Positions 35,391-46,614 of a stretch of 64,000 nucleotides of DNA are shown one piece after another. The position numbers and the translations under genes were made by a program. The notes beneath the pieces are model-generated. The model worked only from the letters and a program-made list of their open reading frames with translations. It was not told where the DNA came from and did not search any database. This DNA comes from Gibbula magus (taxonomy: Eukaryota > Mollusca > Gastropoda > Trochida > Trochidae), in the NCBI GenBank assembly GCA_936450465.1, contig OW388296.1, positions 42,078,448 through 42,142,447 on the forward strand, read 5' to 3'. How positions within the stretch are numbered: the stretch's first letter is position 1; each line of letters opens with the position of its first letter.

Positions 35391-36038
35391 TTAAGGAGCT
35401 TGATATTCCTAAAAAAAAGAATAAAATCATGTAACTAAAGCAAGTAATGCGAGGTCAATTGGTAATTTTCAAATGTATTTCATTTATATCATGAGTAAGT
35501 GAAACAACGACAAGCATCAAACCATGTTACCAATGTTTTATATATTTTCAACCACGATATTAAACAAAATATTCAGACGTTATATAAAACGACATAAAAA
35601 AAGAGAAGAAAGTGATATAAAAGTACCTTTTTGGGGTGTTGAGGATGGAGGCTGCATTGTCGTCTCAATGAAACCCCTGTATCGTCACACAGCGTCCGAG
35701 CGATGTCAAGTACGACGTTACATTCTTTCCCATAGACAGTTCGAGTATAATTTCGTTGCTGCAGTAACCTGAAATCATTCATATGAAATATAGACAGGAT
35801 GCACAATAGAATATGCAACAATAGATAGTACAACTCGCATATTGATAAATACGGCTCAACAAACAGACAAAAATATTTGAAATACAAAAGACAGTAACTT
35901 TTATTAAATAAACCAATTTAGTGTAATTTTTAAAAATGCATTTGATAATTTTAAAAATATACACTTTAAAAAGTAAGGAGTAAAATAGTAAAGTTACCTT
36001 TCCTGAATGAATAGTGTACTTGTCCTTGGACTGTCCAT
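35391..36038 (-). CDS. Small three-exon gene, copy 2; 66-residue protein of unknown function
   Basis: Minus-strand exons: 36038-35998 (ATG, 13 codons plus 2 nt), 35768-35627 (1 nt plus 47 codons) and 35408-35391 (five codons and TAA). Introns begin GTAACT and GTACTT and end ATGATTTCAG and TTTTTTTTAG; phases match. A TATA box, upstream CRE and downstream AATAAA complete a gene-like unit. The protein (M-D-S-P-R-T-S ... C-S-L-H-P-Q-H-P-K-K) has several Cys and His, no signal peptide and no family I know. In copy 1 (59-160) the last exon is open for 33 codons, so the TAA here is probably a truncating mutation. An alternative start at 36105 in another frame would give a different, ~52-residue product. 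Inference only; transcripts are needed. Confidence 0.4.
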
Positions 36039-36195
36039 GATGGAGCCATTGTGTGAACTGATTCATTCTAAAAACCACCCAGTCTTTATAGGCAATGAAA
36101 TGCATTACTGCTCAATGTTGCTGAATAAAAACGTGCTTAAATCATGCATGTTCGTGATTCAAGCACGACGCTTATGCTGTAGCACGACTCGTACG

Positions 36196-36204
36196 CTTTA
36201 TATA
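36196..36204 (-). promoter_or_regulatory. TATA box of gene copy 2
   Basis: TATATAAAG on the minus strand, ~160 bp before the chosen ATG, with a CRE 60 bp further upstream. Confidence 0.4.
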
Positions 36205-36264
36205 AAATGTACGCCTCATGCACCTCGGACAATTTAAGAAATTCAGTGCTCACAGTGCTGATGA

Positions 36265-36272
36265 TGACGTCA
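36265..36272. promoter_or_regulatory. CRE TGACGTCA upstream of gene copy 2
   Basis: Full CRE palindrome, conserved with 830-837 in the paralogous copy. Confidence 0.4.
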
Positions 36273-36889
36273 ATGTCCCTAACATTTGCATATGATAATG
36301 AGAAATGTCAATGTTTTTCATGTTGTGTTCGAGAGAATGTTTCCCAAATTTGTTGACAATTCATTTGAAATATATTCATTTTAAGACATTTTCTTGACGA
36401 CTCAAGCATTTGACTGTGCTCTAAGATAGATAGAGAACTCGCAGCAGTACATTATCGGGATATAAATGTACGGGTTTGAGAGGGTTAGGCTCGGCTGACG
36501 CCTCGCCCAACCCTCTCAAACCCGTACATTTATATCCCGATAATGTACTGCTACTCGTCCTCTATCTATTACTTAAAAGAAAGAAACAAAGTTTATTTTT
36601 TGTGATTCTGATTACTTATATCGTCCCTCTTGGGCAATTATAACATTACTAAATTGTGTAAATCTTTTCTTGATATGAACCTCGCCATGCACGTGTACAG
36701 GTAGAATCATGAGTTCATTTGTATTGGTTGTTTGACGTAATAAATTCTTGACTCTTGACTATGAATTCGAAGTTCGTTCTATATCCACTGATCACCTGCT
36801 CCTAAGTGTTGACGACAATAATGGACCTAGACAGTTGAGATGATCTCAAGCTCTCCAGGCATTGTAGTTGGCTCTTACATAAATGATAA

Positions 36890-36972
36890 ATAAATAAATA
36901 AATGACCCTTATAAAGCGCCTTATACACAGGCCATTTGCTCAGAGCGCTGTACAAGTCAATGATAACAAATG
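36890..36972 (+). repeat. SINE-like fragment with AAGCGCCTTATAC
   Basis: (AAAT)n run, then TTATAAAGCGCCTTATACAC and AGAGCGCTGTACAAGTCA, words common in marine invertebrate dispersed repeats. Boundaries unknown. Confidence 0.35.
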
Positions 36973-37142
36973 ATACCAATTTTTATGTCACTCTGGACAA
37001 TATTTCTTTAAGAAACGTGTCCTCAGATTTGCTTTGAAATATCCTAAACAAACAGCGGTCATCACCACATGGCAGTATAACTGTTTTCAGGCAAAACGAA
37101 ACTACATAAAAAAAATATATATATCACATAGAGATAAATATA

Positions 37143-37831
37143 TACCCCTGCTCAAAAGAAAGTATACCAAGAAAAAATTTGAATATTTTTTTTAATATCT
37201 ACATTTTATATATGAAATGATTCTGAAACACGTCGCAGGAACACAACACACTGTTTTCATTGACAATACGCGGAGAATGGCGAGAACTTTCATGCAACAC
37301 GGGATTTTACCAATGATGACGTTGAGTCGGATCCCATGTAATGCACGTGCAAAATCACTGTATAAAACACATGATACTGTACATCAAGACAGTAGCAACA
37401 AAAAACACATGAAAGAAATGCCGAGGTTAACGGCAATACAGAGAGAGAGAGCCATTGAATGGCAGCGACTGACACCCAACGTCATCCGGCGTTTGACGTC
37501 ATCGATGCGGCGGCGAGCTCAGGCATGCATTGATGCCCATGGTGGACATACTCGGTATTGAAGACGTGTTGAAGGACTATTCCTTTACTTACGAACTCAT
37601 TTTTCAGCATATACAGCTTGACAGTCATATTGAGAATTGTGAATTTTTGACCCCATGTGTCTTTGTACCTCTGTTGGGCATTCAGTTTTTGTTTTATTGA
37701 CATGAACGTTTCCATTAGTTATGTTAAAGTACCACTCTACTGATATATAAAAAAGTTTATTCTATATCTTCATCTGTTTTTCTTCCATGCTTCTTCAAAT
37801 CCTTGGTATACTTTCTTTTGAGCAGGGGTTT
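37143..37831 (+). mobile_element. Internally deleted Tc1-like transposon
   Basis: Inverted ends CCCCTGCTCAAAAGAAAGTA / TACTTTCTTTTGAGCAGGGG are bounded by TA. The 47-codon ORF at 37418-37561 fuses an N-terminal start M-P-R-L-T-A-I-Q-R-E-R-A-I (helix-turn-helix region) to the Tc1 C-terminus (R-R-L-T-S-S-M-R-R-R-A-Q-A-C ... G-G-H-T-R-Y, stop). The whole DDE catalytic domain is gone, so it cannot transpose by itself. An upstream in-frame extension to 37217 exists. Confidence 0.8.
37418..37561 (+). pseudogene. Tc1-like transposase, ends only, fused in frame
   Basis: The first ~13 residues match the opening of the Tc1-family DNA-binding domain. The last ~33 match the family C-terminus, including the terminal G-G-H-T-R-Y. 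The DDE domain (normally ~200 residues) is absent. A short product could bind nothing or act as a competitor; there is no evidence that it is expressed. Confidence 0.7.
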
Positions 37832-37916
37832 ATATACAATACACAGACATGTATAATGTATAAACCAAGATACATAATTCACAATTAGATCACAGTTAAA
37901 TCAAGTCACAAATTCA

Positions 37917-37945
37917 CCCACACACACACACACACCACACACACC
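37917..37945 (+). repeat. (CA)n microsatellite
   Basis: CACACA run with one interruption. Confidence 0.9.
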
Positions 37946-38139
37946 CAACCCGCCCCCATCACACCCCTTTCCTTTTCACACAGTCGCTTTTCTTTTCGCC
38001 AGACACGACGTTCAATTCTGTGTGAACACTATTTTTTATGTGAATGACAAGGGAAGATGTTGCAATTTTTTTAATATTACAGTTATCAACTAATTTCATT
38101 CCCAATGTACAAACGAATTTGTCAAGTGAATTCCTGCTA

Positions 38140-38758
38140 TAAATAACTTTGAGAATGTGGTCGCATGACAAGGACCATGTGGGCCTGGTGTTGAATTAAC
38201 ACTTAGAAAGCGTAGGTAATAGACCCATCGATATTGCTGTTTATGCGCGATCTGTAATACATTCTTTGTTTACATTTTACCGAGATTGCTGCGTTAGTCT
38301 CTACATTTACTTTGTATAAAAATGATTAATCTATTGGCGATCGGATTAAACCTTTATAGTGGTCGTTGAGGGTAATATGTCTTTATGTTTCCAAAAAGAA
38401 TTTTGAAATGACAGCAACTTTTAACAAAACTGTGGCTGTTTGAAATATGTTTCAATTGTTGTTTATATGTTGCCTAGCAAAACATTTTTCAATCGTATGT
38501 AGAGAGCTTTAGAATTTTTTCTTGGCGATTTTAGATGTATGTATGTGTTCACTATACCCTAAGGATTGTGTAACTAGTGCTGAAAATGCTAAGAAAAACT
38601 CGTAAACACCATTTCTCGAAGTTCACAACGTTAAATATCACTATTGCCGCCATATTGGTTTTGAGCATGGGGGCGGCCATGGGCCTGGACGTTGCCGGAG
38701 TCTATGATTAAGCCAGTCGCCAGTTACGCAGCGCAACAGACTCCGGGAACCAGAATGA
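38140..38758 (-). repeat. 620-bp inverted repeat, right arm
   Basis: Reverse complement of 30880-31502 with about 3 percent differences. Confidence 0.85.
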
Positions 38759-38879
38759 TGTACGTTCATGCATTGTTTGTAAATATGTATAATTGCAACT
38801 TGAAGTAGCGTACTGCTGTCGCACGTGCTGAACGTGCAATGCGTGATTGTGAGTGAGCGTTCAACACGTGGTGTGGTAA

Positions 38880-39355
38880 TGACTGGCTATGTTTGATTGG
38901 GGACCCGACACACTACCCGGCGTACGCCGCTGGAAAAGGAGTAAGCGGCGAATCACTTGATTTGAATTCGGCGTACATACGATTAGAGCGTTCTCCGAAT
39001 GTTCCGGTTTGAAATGAACAGCAGATAATGGCAGACAAATGATATCATTGAAACACTCAATAACTGTTTTTATGACTTTGGATTCGACAACTAGACAGGT
39101 AACTTATTTGTTTTCAAATAATAATTGTTTTTTAAAACGATACATAACATGCTAATACATGATTCAGATAACTTTAAAATAAAAAAAACTTGTATCATGT
39201 AAAAAACATGTTTATTGAAGCTAGTTTAAATGATGCTGGCGTTTTCCTGTCTGTACGCCGGTACACTTGTTTCAACTAAAGCCTGGTCCAAGAACGGCGT
39301 ACGCCGGACACGTGATCGGTGTAGCCGCCGCTAAAACAAATCAAGCATAGCCATT
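38880..39355. mobile_element. ~475-bp MITE with GGCGTACGCC subterminal repeats
   Basis: Inverted ends TGGCTATGTTTGATT / AATCAAGCATAGCCA. The palindrome CGGCGTACGCCG is near both ends, with further GTACGCCG words inside. No ORF. Confidence 0.65.
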
Positions 39356-40080
39356 TATTCACGAGCTATAAGTTAATTTTCTGATATTGTTTTTTAATGA
39401 TGGGACATTTCATGGACAAATGGTCAACTATATGTGGTTCACAAATTAACACTTGGACATGGATTACATCATATGAGAACGTTGAAATATTCATGATATG
39501 AACTGAGGATATTCATGCTGATCTGTGATCATGAAAACGTCTACTAAGTTGACGGACAAAACAAATACACGATGTTGACAGTTCAGTGTCTTGTTCAGCA
39601 CGGATGTGGTTTGGATGTGGTTTGGCCATGATGTGGTTACTCTGCAAAAAATCGTAAGTACCTATTTTGTATTAATATTTGACAACACGGTTGTATTCAA
39701 TATATTTTTTCTCTCACTTTATACCACACATATACATACATCACACATATTCAACATATATAACATTGCATAATTTCTAACGTAACAGTCGGCATTTTGA
39801 GTTTACATTGTATACATTTTCTTTTCATCCTAGCAGAAAAATCAGAAGAGGTTATGCAAAAAGACAAAATGACATAATAGTTTGATACCTACATTCAGTG
39901 GAAAGCATCTTTTAAGAATGTCATAAGTATCTCGATGGACTGATTTAAGACCGTTTATGGGCTTTCTATTTTGACATGTGCGTGTATGTAATGTTTGGTA
40001 ACAATAGTAAAAATAGAGCCATGGGCTATGTACAATGTAGCTCATTAGGCTTTATATACATTAACTAATTCAAAATGTCA
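39356..40080. other. No gene recognised
   Basis: AT-rich. GGATGTGGTTT is repeated twice at 39602-39624. The minus ORF at 39842-40045 has no recognisable motif. Confidence 0.45.
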
Positions 40081-40084
40081 ACTT

Positions 40085-41071
40085 CTAGGTATAAATAGGT
40101 CTTAAGCGAAGGTCCTTACCCCTCTGATCTATCTTTGAGGCCAGAGATAAAATCCCCTACAGATAAAGTCACACTTTAAGATTTAATTCATTACTGTTGT
40201 TTCCTTTAAATTACCTCCCTTTAAAGAGCACATACAATATCTAGATGAAAAAGCTTTTCAGGCCATGACGTCTGTGACCTTTATTTGGGGTCGCAGGATC
40301 ACGAAATCTACTCTTTGGAATCCCCATTAGCCAAGGAGTATGCACACATTTTTTTCAGCTGTCTAGACCGGAGAAGAAGATGAAAATAGGTTTTTGGGGT
40401 TGAGACCCCCTGTGACCCCATTTGAGGTCACGGGGTCACCAAATCTACAATTTAAGAATCCCCATTAGCCAAGGAGTCTGCGCACAATGTTTCAGCTCTC
40501 TAGACCATTTGGAACTGGAGAAGAAGATGAAACTAGTTTTTTGTGGGTTGTTACCCCAGTGACCCCATTTGGGGTCACGGGGTCACTAAATCTACAATTT
40601 AGAATCCCCATTAGCCATGGAGTCTGCACACAACTTTTCAGCTCTCTAGACCTTTTGGAACTGGAGAAGAACATGAAAATAGGTTTTTGGGGTTGTGTCC
40701 CCTGTGACCCCATTTGAGGCCACGGGGTCATGAAATCTATAATTTAGAATCCCCATTAGCCAAGGAGTCTGCACACAACTTTTCAGCTCTCTAGACCTTT
40801 TGGAACTGGAGAAGAAGATGAAAATAGGTATTTGGGGTTGTGACCATTTGAGGTCACAGGGTCACAAAATCTTCATGTTAGAATCCACATTAGCTAAGGA
40901 GTCTGCACACAACTTTTCAGCTCTCTAAACCTTTTGGAACTTGAGAAGAAGATGAAAATAGGTTTTCTGGGTTGTGTCCCCTGTGACCCCATTTGAGGCC
41001 ACGGGGTCATGAAATCTTCAATTTAGAATCCCCAGTTAGCCAATGAGTCTGCACAATTTCAGCTCTCTAGA

Positions 41072-41102
<31 letters not shown>

Positions 41103-41215
41103 CGAAAAGTTTACAGACGGATGTGCGGACGGAGGGACGGACGCCTGACACCAAGCCATGCCATAAGCCCATCGGGCCTTTCAGGCCAGATGAGCTTATA
41201 AAAATTGGTATGTGT
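40085..41215 (+). mobile_element. Pearl/Helentron-like element with ~140-bp tandem core
   Basis: Six core units (CCATTAGCCAAGGAGTCTGC at about 40324, 40462, 40608, 40753, 40887 and 41032; spacing 134-146) contain TTTGAGGTCACGGGGTCA and CTCTCTAGACC. They are followed by an ACGG-rich stretch (41110-41145) and a terminus with a GGGCCTTTCAGGCC hairpin and CTTATAAAAA. Tandem core plus ACGG microsatellite is the layout of bivalve pearl elements; assignment is from layout only. Confidence 0.6.
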
Positions 41216-41234
41216 TATATTGGGTGCTAAATTT

Positions 41235-41895
41235 ATGTCAGTCTTTTATTTGATCAGTTCGAATAAGTGGTGCCACAGACTTTTTTTACATGTACACAAT
41301 AAAATAAAATATGCTTTATAGATTCAATTGAACACTCACAACATGTACATAAGTGAGACGTATGTAACTTGTAAATAAAAGCACTTCTGTTTGTTGTAAG
41401 TATTCTATGGACAATGCGGTATTGAAACACCTAGTATGTTTATAACTAACAGTGCTTTGAAATGAATTGTAGTTATATTTTCCACTCTTCTTTATTTATA
41501 TTCGATCCAATATCAATATCCCATTTTCGTCACTTATGACTTGATTCGTTATCAAATCTGATTTGATTTAATTCTTTTAAAATTCCTTCGGTAGCCTTAA
41601 ATAGTACGTTCACGTTGTCAGGAATAAAAGGCATAATCATGTTTCTTATCAAAAGTCAGTGGGTTGATTTCGATGTATTTCCTCATACAGTGTGTCAAAC
41701 CTGTAATTTCCAGGAATTCGAAGTAAGTTTCAGGTTTTGTTGAAATTCGACAAGCGTCCGTATTCGAGAAGTCATTTATAAATTTTACATTTTCTCTCAC
41801 ATAATGTTTCAACAAAACTGGTTTTCTGTTTGTCAAAATATTCTCATTCGCCAGGAGGTATGGGATATCATTGACGGCGTTTTTACTTTGCAATA
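41235..41895 (-). pseudogene. L1/Tx1-like LINE C-terminal region, frameshifted
   Basis: The minus ORF 41893-41618 contains N-E-N-I-L-T-N-R-K-P-V-L-L-K-H-Y-V-R-E-N-V-K-F-I-N-D, a typical post-RT stretch. After frame changes it continues to Q-Y-R-I-V-H-R-I-L-T-T-N-R and C-T-C-C-E-C-S-I-E-S-I-K-H-I-L-F-Y-C (41350-41240), the terminal Cys/His motif of L1/Tx1-like LINEs. 5' truncated and dead. Confidence 0.65.
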
Positions 41896-42699
41896 TGGCA
41901 CATGCATTGAAAACAACTTTCCAGAAGACATTTCTTATTTATTTATACATTCTCAATATATTGATAGTTACTAGTTGGATAGGCCTAAACAAAATTCTGG
42001 TCTTTACAGGCTGACAACAGGCGCGATTTTTAATTTACGACAAGAGATAAACAAACAATATTTATAATACACAATTATTTATATAAATATAGCACAAAAC
42101 CTCTTAAATATGTGTTACTATTCTAAATTATCAATAATCGCACCCCTTCACTCCATGTCAACAGAAACAAGTGACATTTTCTATGTTCAATGTTTTCTGA
42201 AGCTAAATAATGAGAGTTATCTACCCCTTACTTTTGTTAAAACCTCGAAAAAAAAGACCTGAGGGTTTGAAACTGACGCGGGCGGAAACCAGAAACAAAT
42301 TCCTTTTTTGGCCTTATAGATTTTAATTACAAAAAAACAAATTACAGAAAATCTGGCTATATGTTTGAGTTTTTGTTTTTCTCAGGTGGTTGAAGTCTTC
42401 CTTGCTTTTCGGAAGCTATATTTACCAGTGACTTTTTGTTCTACCAAGTTTATACTTTTTACTTTTATAAAAATCAGGTACTTAACTAGTTCAACAATGT
42501 TAAACGTGGTGGCAGGTCTAATTTATTATATTATCGGATGTTGTTTATTGGTCTGATGAAGACTATTTTCTCGGCGCAAAATGTTCAAGCTCGGTCAGCA
42601 TCGGAAAGACACGGGCTTCAAACACTGAAAACATTCACGACGCATTACAAACCTACATTATGTTCTTAGTTAGCAGCTTTTTTCCTAGAAGGTTTTGAG

Positions 42700-43965
42700 A
42701 ACTCATATACATAACTTCTTACTTATACCCCTGGGGAATTTTTTTGACATGTTCATATTCAAGGTCAAAGGTCAAAGTCACGAGTTCTGAAATCGCTAAA
42801 ATAATCCTTGTAAACACGATAACTTGAAAAATATTTGTGCTATCAGGCTCGTTTTTGGTGTATATCAACTATGGAGAAAGGCCTAGATTTGAAAAGGTTT
42901 TCGCTAACATCCGTCAAAGGTCAAGGTCATAGCGAGGCCACAACTTAAGCATGCTTTTGCGAAAATGTCTTATTTCAACTATTAACACTTTGAATCATTA
43001 CATGATTGTGATACACAATGAAAAGTGATCACTGATTGTGTGACCTTGAATTTTAAAGGTCAAGGTCACGAGATAGGGTCAAGGTCACCAGTTCTTAAAT
43101 CACTAAATAACTTTTTTCCATGAAGGTATCAACACCTCATATAATATAGCTTCTTTCTTGTACACCTGGGGAATTATTTTGACAAGTTCACATTCAAGGT
43201 CAAAGGTCAAGGCCATGAGTTCTGAAATCACTACAAAAATCCTTGTAAACACGATAACTTCAACAACTTCTGCGTTATCAGGCCCTTACTTGGTATATAT
43301 CAACTATGGAGAAAGACTGAGATTTGAAAAGGTTTTCGCTAGAATCTGTCCAAGGTCAAGGTCACAGCGAGGTCACAACTTAAGCATGCAGTTGCGAACA
43401 TGCCTTATTTTAACTATTAACACTTTGAATCATTACATGATTGTTATACACAATGAAAAGTGATCATTGACTGTGTGACCTTGAATATCAAAGGTCAAGG
43501 TCACGAGATATGGTCATGGTGACCAGCTCTGAAATCTCTAAATAACTTTTTTCCAAGAAGGTATTAACACGTCATATACATAGCTTCTTTCTTATAAATA
43601 TGGTGAATGATTTTGACATGTTCACATTCAAGGTCAAAGGTCAAGGTCATGAGTTCTTAAATCACTACAATAATCCTTGTAAACACGATAACTTCAAACA
43701 TTTTTGTGCTGTCAGGCTCATATTTGGTATATATCAACTATGGAGAAAGACCAAGATTTGAAAAGGTTTTCGCTAAAATCTGTCAAAGGTCAAGGTTACA
43801 GCAAGGTCACAACTTAAGCATGCTATTGTGAATATGCCTTGTGTTAACAATGAACACTTTGAGTCATTGCATGATTGTTATACACAATGAAATGATCATT
43901 GATGGTGTGACCTTGAAGGTCAAAAGTCAAGGTCATGAGATATTGGTTCAGGCCATGTTAATCCT
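42700..43965 (+). repeat. 434-bp tandem repeat (~2.9 units) dense in AGGTCA
   Basis: Units begin near TTTTGACATGTTCA at 42742, 43177 and 43611 (spacing 435 and 434). Each has AGGTCAAAGGTCA plus several TCAAGGTCA words. After the array comes unrelated sequence and, near 44185, CGCAAACGCTCATCTAG, which could be the end of a Helitron-like host element. Confidence 0.85.
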
Positions 43966-44329
43966 TTGATCCAATTTTGAAATCAGAAACACGTTTTAAG
44001 AACAAACTTGTGAAAAGTGACCCCAGTGATGATTCAACTTGTTAGAATGACTTGAATAATGAAAAAAATTTTGTCCAAAAAAAATCCCATTTTATTTATG
44101 CCGAGGAGAAGGCGGAACAGGGAAAGGCGAGACCCAAAGTTTTGGAGCTGCTCTGCTTTTGCGGTGTCCCGCAAACGCTCATCTAGTTTAATCAGTTGTC
44201 AACAAGTTCAATTAATTATATCTATCATATCCACCATATAAATCATAACGATTGAAACTCTCAAACATAATAACCCTCCATTTATTCTACTGTCAAAATC
44301 ACCATTTTCAATCCCATAATGCAATGGGC

Positions 44330-44575
44330 AGCGTGTATTTCAAAACTGGAGTTAGACGTATATTCCGAGCAAATTCAGACTTTAGATGGCACCAATTACT
44401 CTTTAGTTCCCAGAATTTCCAACAAACCATCTTTCGTTTAAGATGGGATATATGTCAAGAGTTATGTTCATTCTGTAAAACACATCAGAAAGCCTTATTC
44501 ATCTCCTTTATGATTGCACGAAATGAACAAGCATACATATGGAACACATTTTGCATTTGAATTAAAACAACGATA
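44330..44575 (+). pseudogene. LINE C-terminal fragment with one frameshift
   Basis: F-R-L-R-W-D-I-C-Q-E-L-C-S-F-C-K-T-H-Q in one frame (44415-44490) continues in the next as E-S-L-I-H-L-L-Y-D-C-T-K, the C-x2-C...H-x4-C motif ending L1/Tx1-like ORFs. No RT. Confidence 0.55.
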
Positions 44576-44962
44576 ATTGTCTAATTAAAAGTTGATGAGA
44601 ATTTTTTTTGGATATTTCGACAAAAGGAACGATGTGCCCAACCTATAGCGGTTGTCAAGTTCACACTTTCAAATATAAGGTCATATACATGTACGCCTAG
44701 TTTTGATGAATGAAATAAATAAAGTTTACAATATCGAGAAAACACATGTCATCTCTTCTTGCTATTACATCCCATTTGTTGGATGCTGGTCTGATCGTCA
44801 TCATTTGATTGGAAACAGCTAAATCCATTTGTGTGTTTATATCATGATATTGCGTTAAACTACTCTTATCATTATTGTCAAGATAAGCCAAGATGTAGAT
44901 AATTAATTGATATTTGATGTGATGTTGTTGTACCCCTAAAAAGTTTATTATTTTGTTGATTT

Positions 44963-45105
44963 CATTCTCTTCTCACAGAGGTTACTCACTTGAGTTTTCC
45001 CTTTCCCCCGCTAGGAAATTTTGCTGGAGCCGAGAAATTCAACCCTTCTAGAACAGAGGTTAAGATCGGAAATCTGAAAAGAGTAACCTCTGTGGGAAGA
45101 GAATG
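44963..45105. repeat. Fold-back with 25-bp arms CATTCTCTTCTCACAGAGG
   Basis: Arms 44963-44987 and 45081-45105, two mismatches, 93-base centre containing TTTTGCTGGAGCC. Confidence 0.75.
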
Positions 45106-45109
45106 GGAT

Positions 45110-46225
45110 TTTTAAAACGCCAGAAGAATAAATATAGGATTTTAATTTCTTAAGTACAGAAACTATTTACAGTGGGAAAATAGTTACTGTTGGAAGTGAG
45201 TTTATGTTCAGAGTAAGTCACATCGAAAGTGACAGTTTATTTAGTGTTAACGTAATGAATTGGCTACTTCTTTGACGTCGTAAACCGTCTGTGTACCGAA
45301 TGACCCCCAGACGACAATAATTGAGGTAACGGTTAAATTTTATACATCTTTGGACATCTCATTCTACTCCGGTACAAACCTGTTGTTTAAGAAGTGTCTA
45401 TGTTTTGTGACTTATAAAGTGCGAATATGCGTTTTGTGACTTGTAAAGAGAGGATAAACTATGCGTTTTACATAGAAGTTAAACACACAGTTGAGCACTC
45501 CCTTATATTTAAACCTGAAATGTGATGCTGTGGATATGTGGCTCGAAATACGTGTATTGTTACAGAACAGCGCAGAATTTAAAAGTGATATTGAAAAACA
45601 GCTTTTTACAAACATAAATACATATTCGATTGTTATCATTTGAAAAGAGAGATACAGTGTTGTATTTGAATAACGTTATCTGGGAAGGTAGTAATTAAGT
45701 AGCATCTAATGAGAGAAGGTGTGTTGAGTAAAGTAAGGACAAGCCTTTCCTATATGTATTAGAATTTGTAACTCTTAATCGATTTAATATTTTCCTTCAG
45801 CAATAAACTTGAAAATTGTAGAGTAACATGAATTAATCTAAGGCACGATCGGTTTATTGTGAAGTTACTTTCATTTGTATAACATAATTTTTTATGTTTA
45901 TTGGAAAGAAATGGAGTTTGTAACGTCGGTTGAGCAAAGTTGTTGAATAGCATATGTCTGATATAGAGGGAATGTAAGGGAAATCACGTGGCAACATCAA
46001 TAGCAGAGATATTTCAGCTTCACAACCTCTTCAAGCTATACATAAAGGCTAATAAATTGTCAGGCATATACTATATATTCAAATGGTAGTTGAAAGAATA
46101 ACTAACGCCGATTTCCTCCTACATGTTTCAACTTTCAAATGTTGAGCACTCTGCCATTCCCTAACAAGGCTAAAATACACAAAACCAGTTTGGTTTTTGT
46201 AATTTGCTTATATATATATTTTTTT
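45110..46225. other. No gene recognised
   Basis: AT-rich. Minus-strand ORFs at 45412-45639 and 45759-45953 lack motifs or splice context. Confidence 0.45.
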
Positions 46226-46227
46226 GT

Positions 46228-46285
46228 TTGAAAATATAATTTAGTTTTACAACGACCAGTTTTACATTGCTAAACTAATATATAT
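46228..46285 (+). repeat. Direct repeat flanking a 5.1-kb segment, left copy
   Basis: 47 identical bases (TTGAAAATATAATTTAGTTT...) and then (C/A)TAATATATAT, matching 51347-51404 in direct orientation. A (TA)n run follows at 46280-46304. Confidence 0.85.
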
Positions 46286-46398
46286 ATATATATATATATA
46301 TATTGAAATAGGTATGTGGTATCAAACGTGGAGAAGTGTATAAGTAAATTTAAATAATACACTGAAGACGTATATCAACTTTCATAATCAATACTTTA

Positions 46399-46450
46399 TA
46401 TTCCGATATGCATATTTCTGCTTCTTGTTTCGAAGCTTCATCAGGGAATA
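46399..46450 (-). ncRNA. Hammerhead ribozyme, minus-arm copy
   Basis: Exact mirror of 49284-49335: CUGAUGA box, 5-bp stem II, GAAA box, palindromic short stem III, cleavage triplet AUC and 6-bp stem I. Confidence 0.6.
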
Positions 46451-46614
46451 ATTGTTTGAAGCATAGCAGTAGTCTTATAGTCTATGTACAAATGTCTGTC
46501 TTGGCAACACAGGTTGCTAATAACGTCAAAGCAATCAACAAGCGTCTTTGAGAGTTATCCCCACTATAATCTGATTGGTTTTAATTGGCCGTGATAGGAT
46601 TAGGGATTATGGTG

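Larger units (their letters stand above)
35080..36560. repeat. Duplicated gene unit with inverted ends
   Basis: The unit is paralogous to 1-1130. Its ends carry inverted TCTTAGAGCACAGTCAAATG (35092-35112) and CATTTGACTGTGCTCTAAGA (36407-36427), followed outward by ATATCCCGATA fold-backs (35170-35195; 36436-36553). Confidence 0.6.

Noticed and set aside
37217..37417. N-terminal extension of the Tc1-derived ORF
   Set aside because: The family-like start is the ATG at 37418. The upstream in-frame residues do not resemble the transposase and are probably untranslated element sequence.
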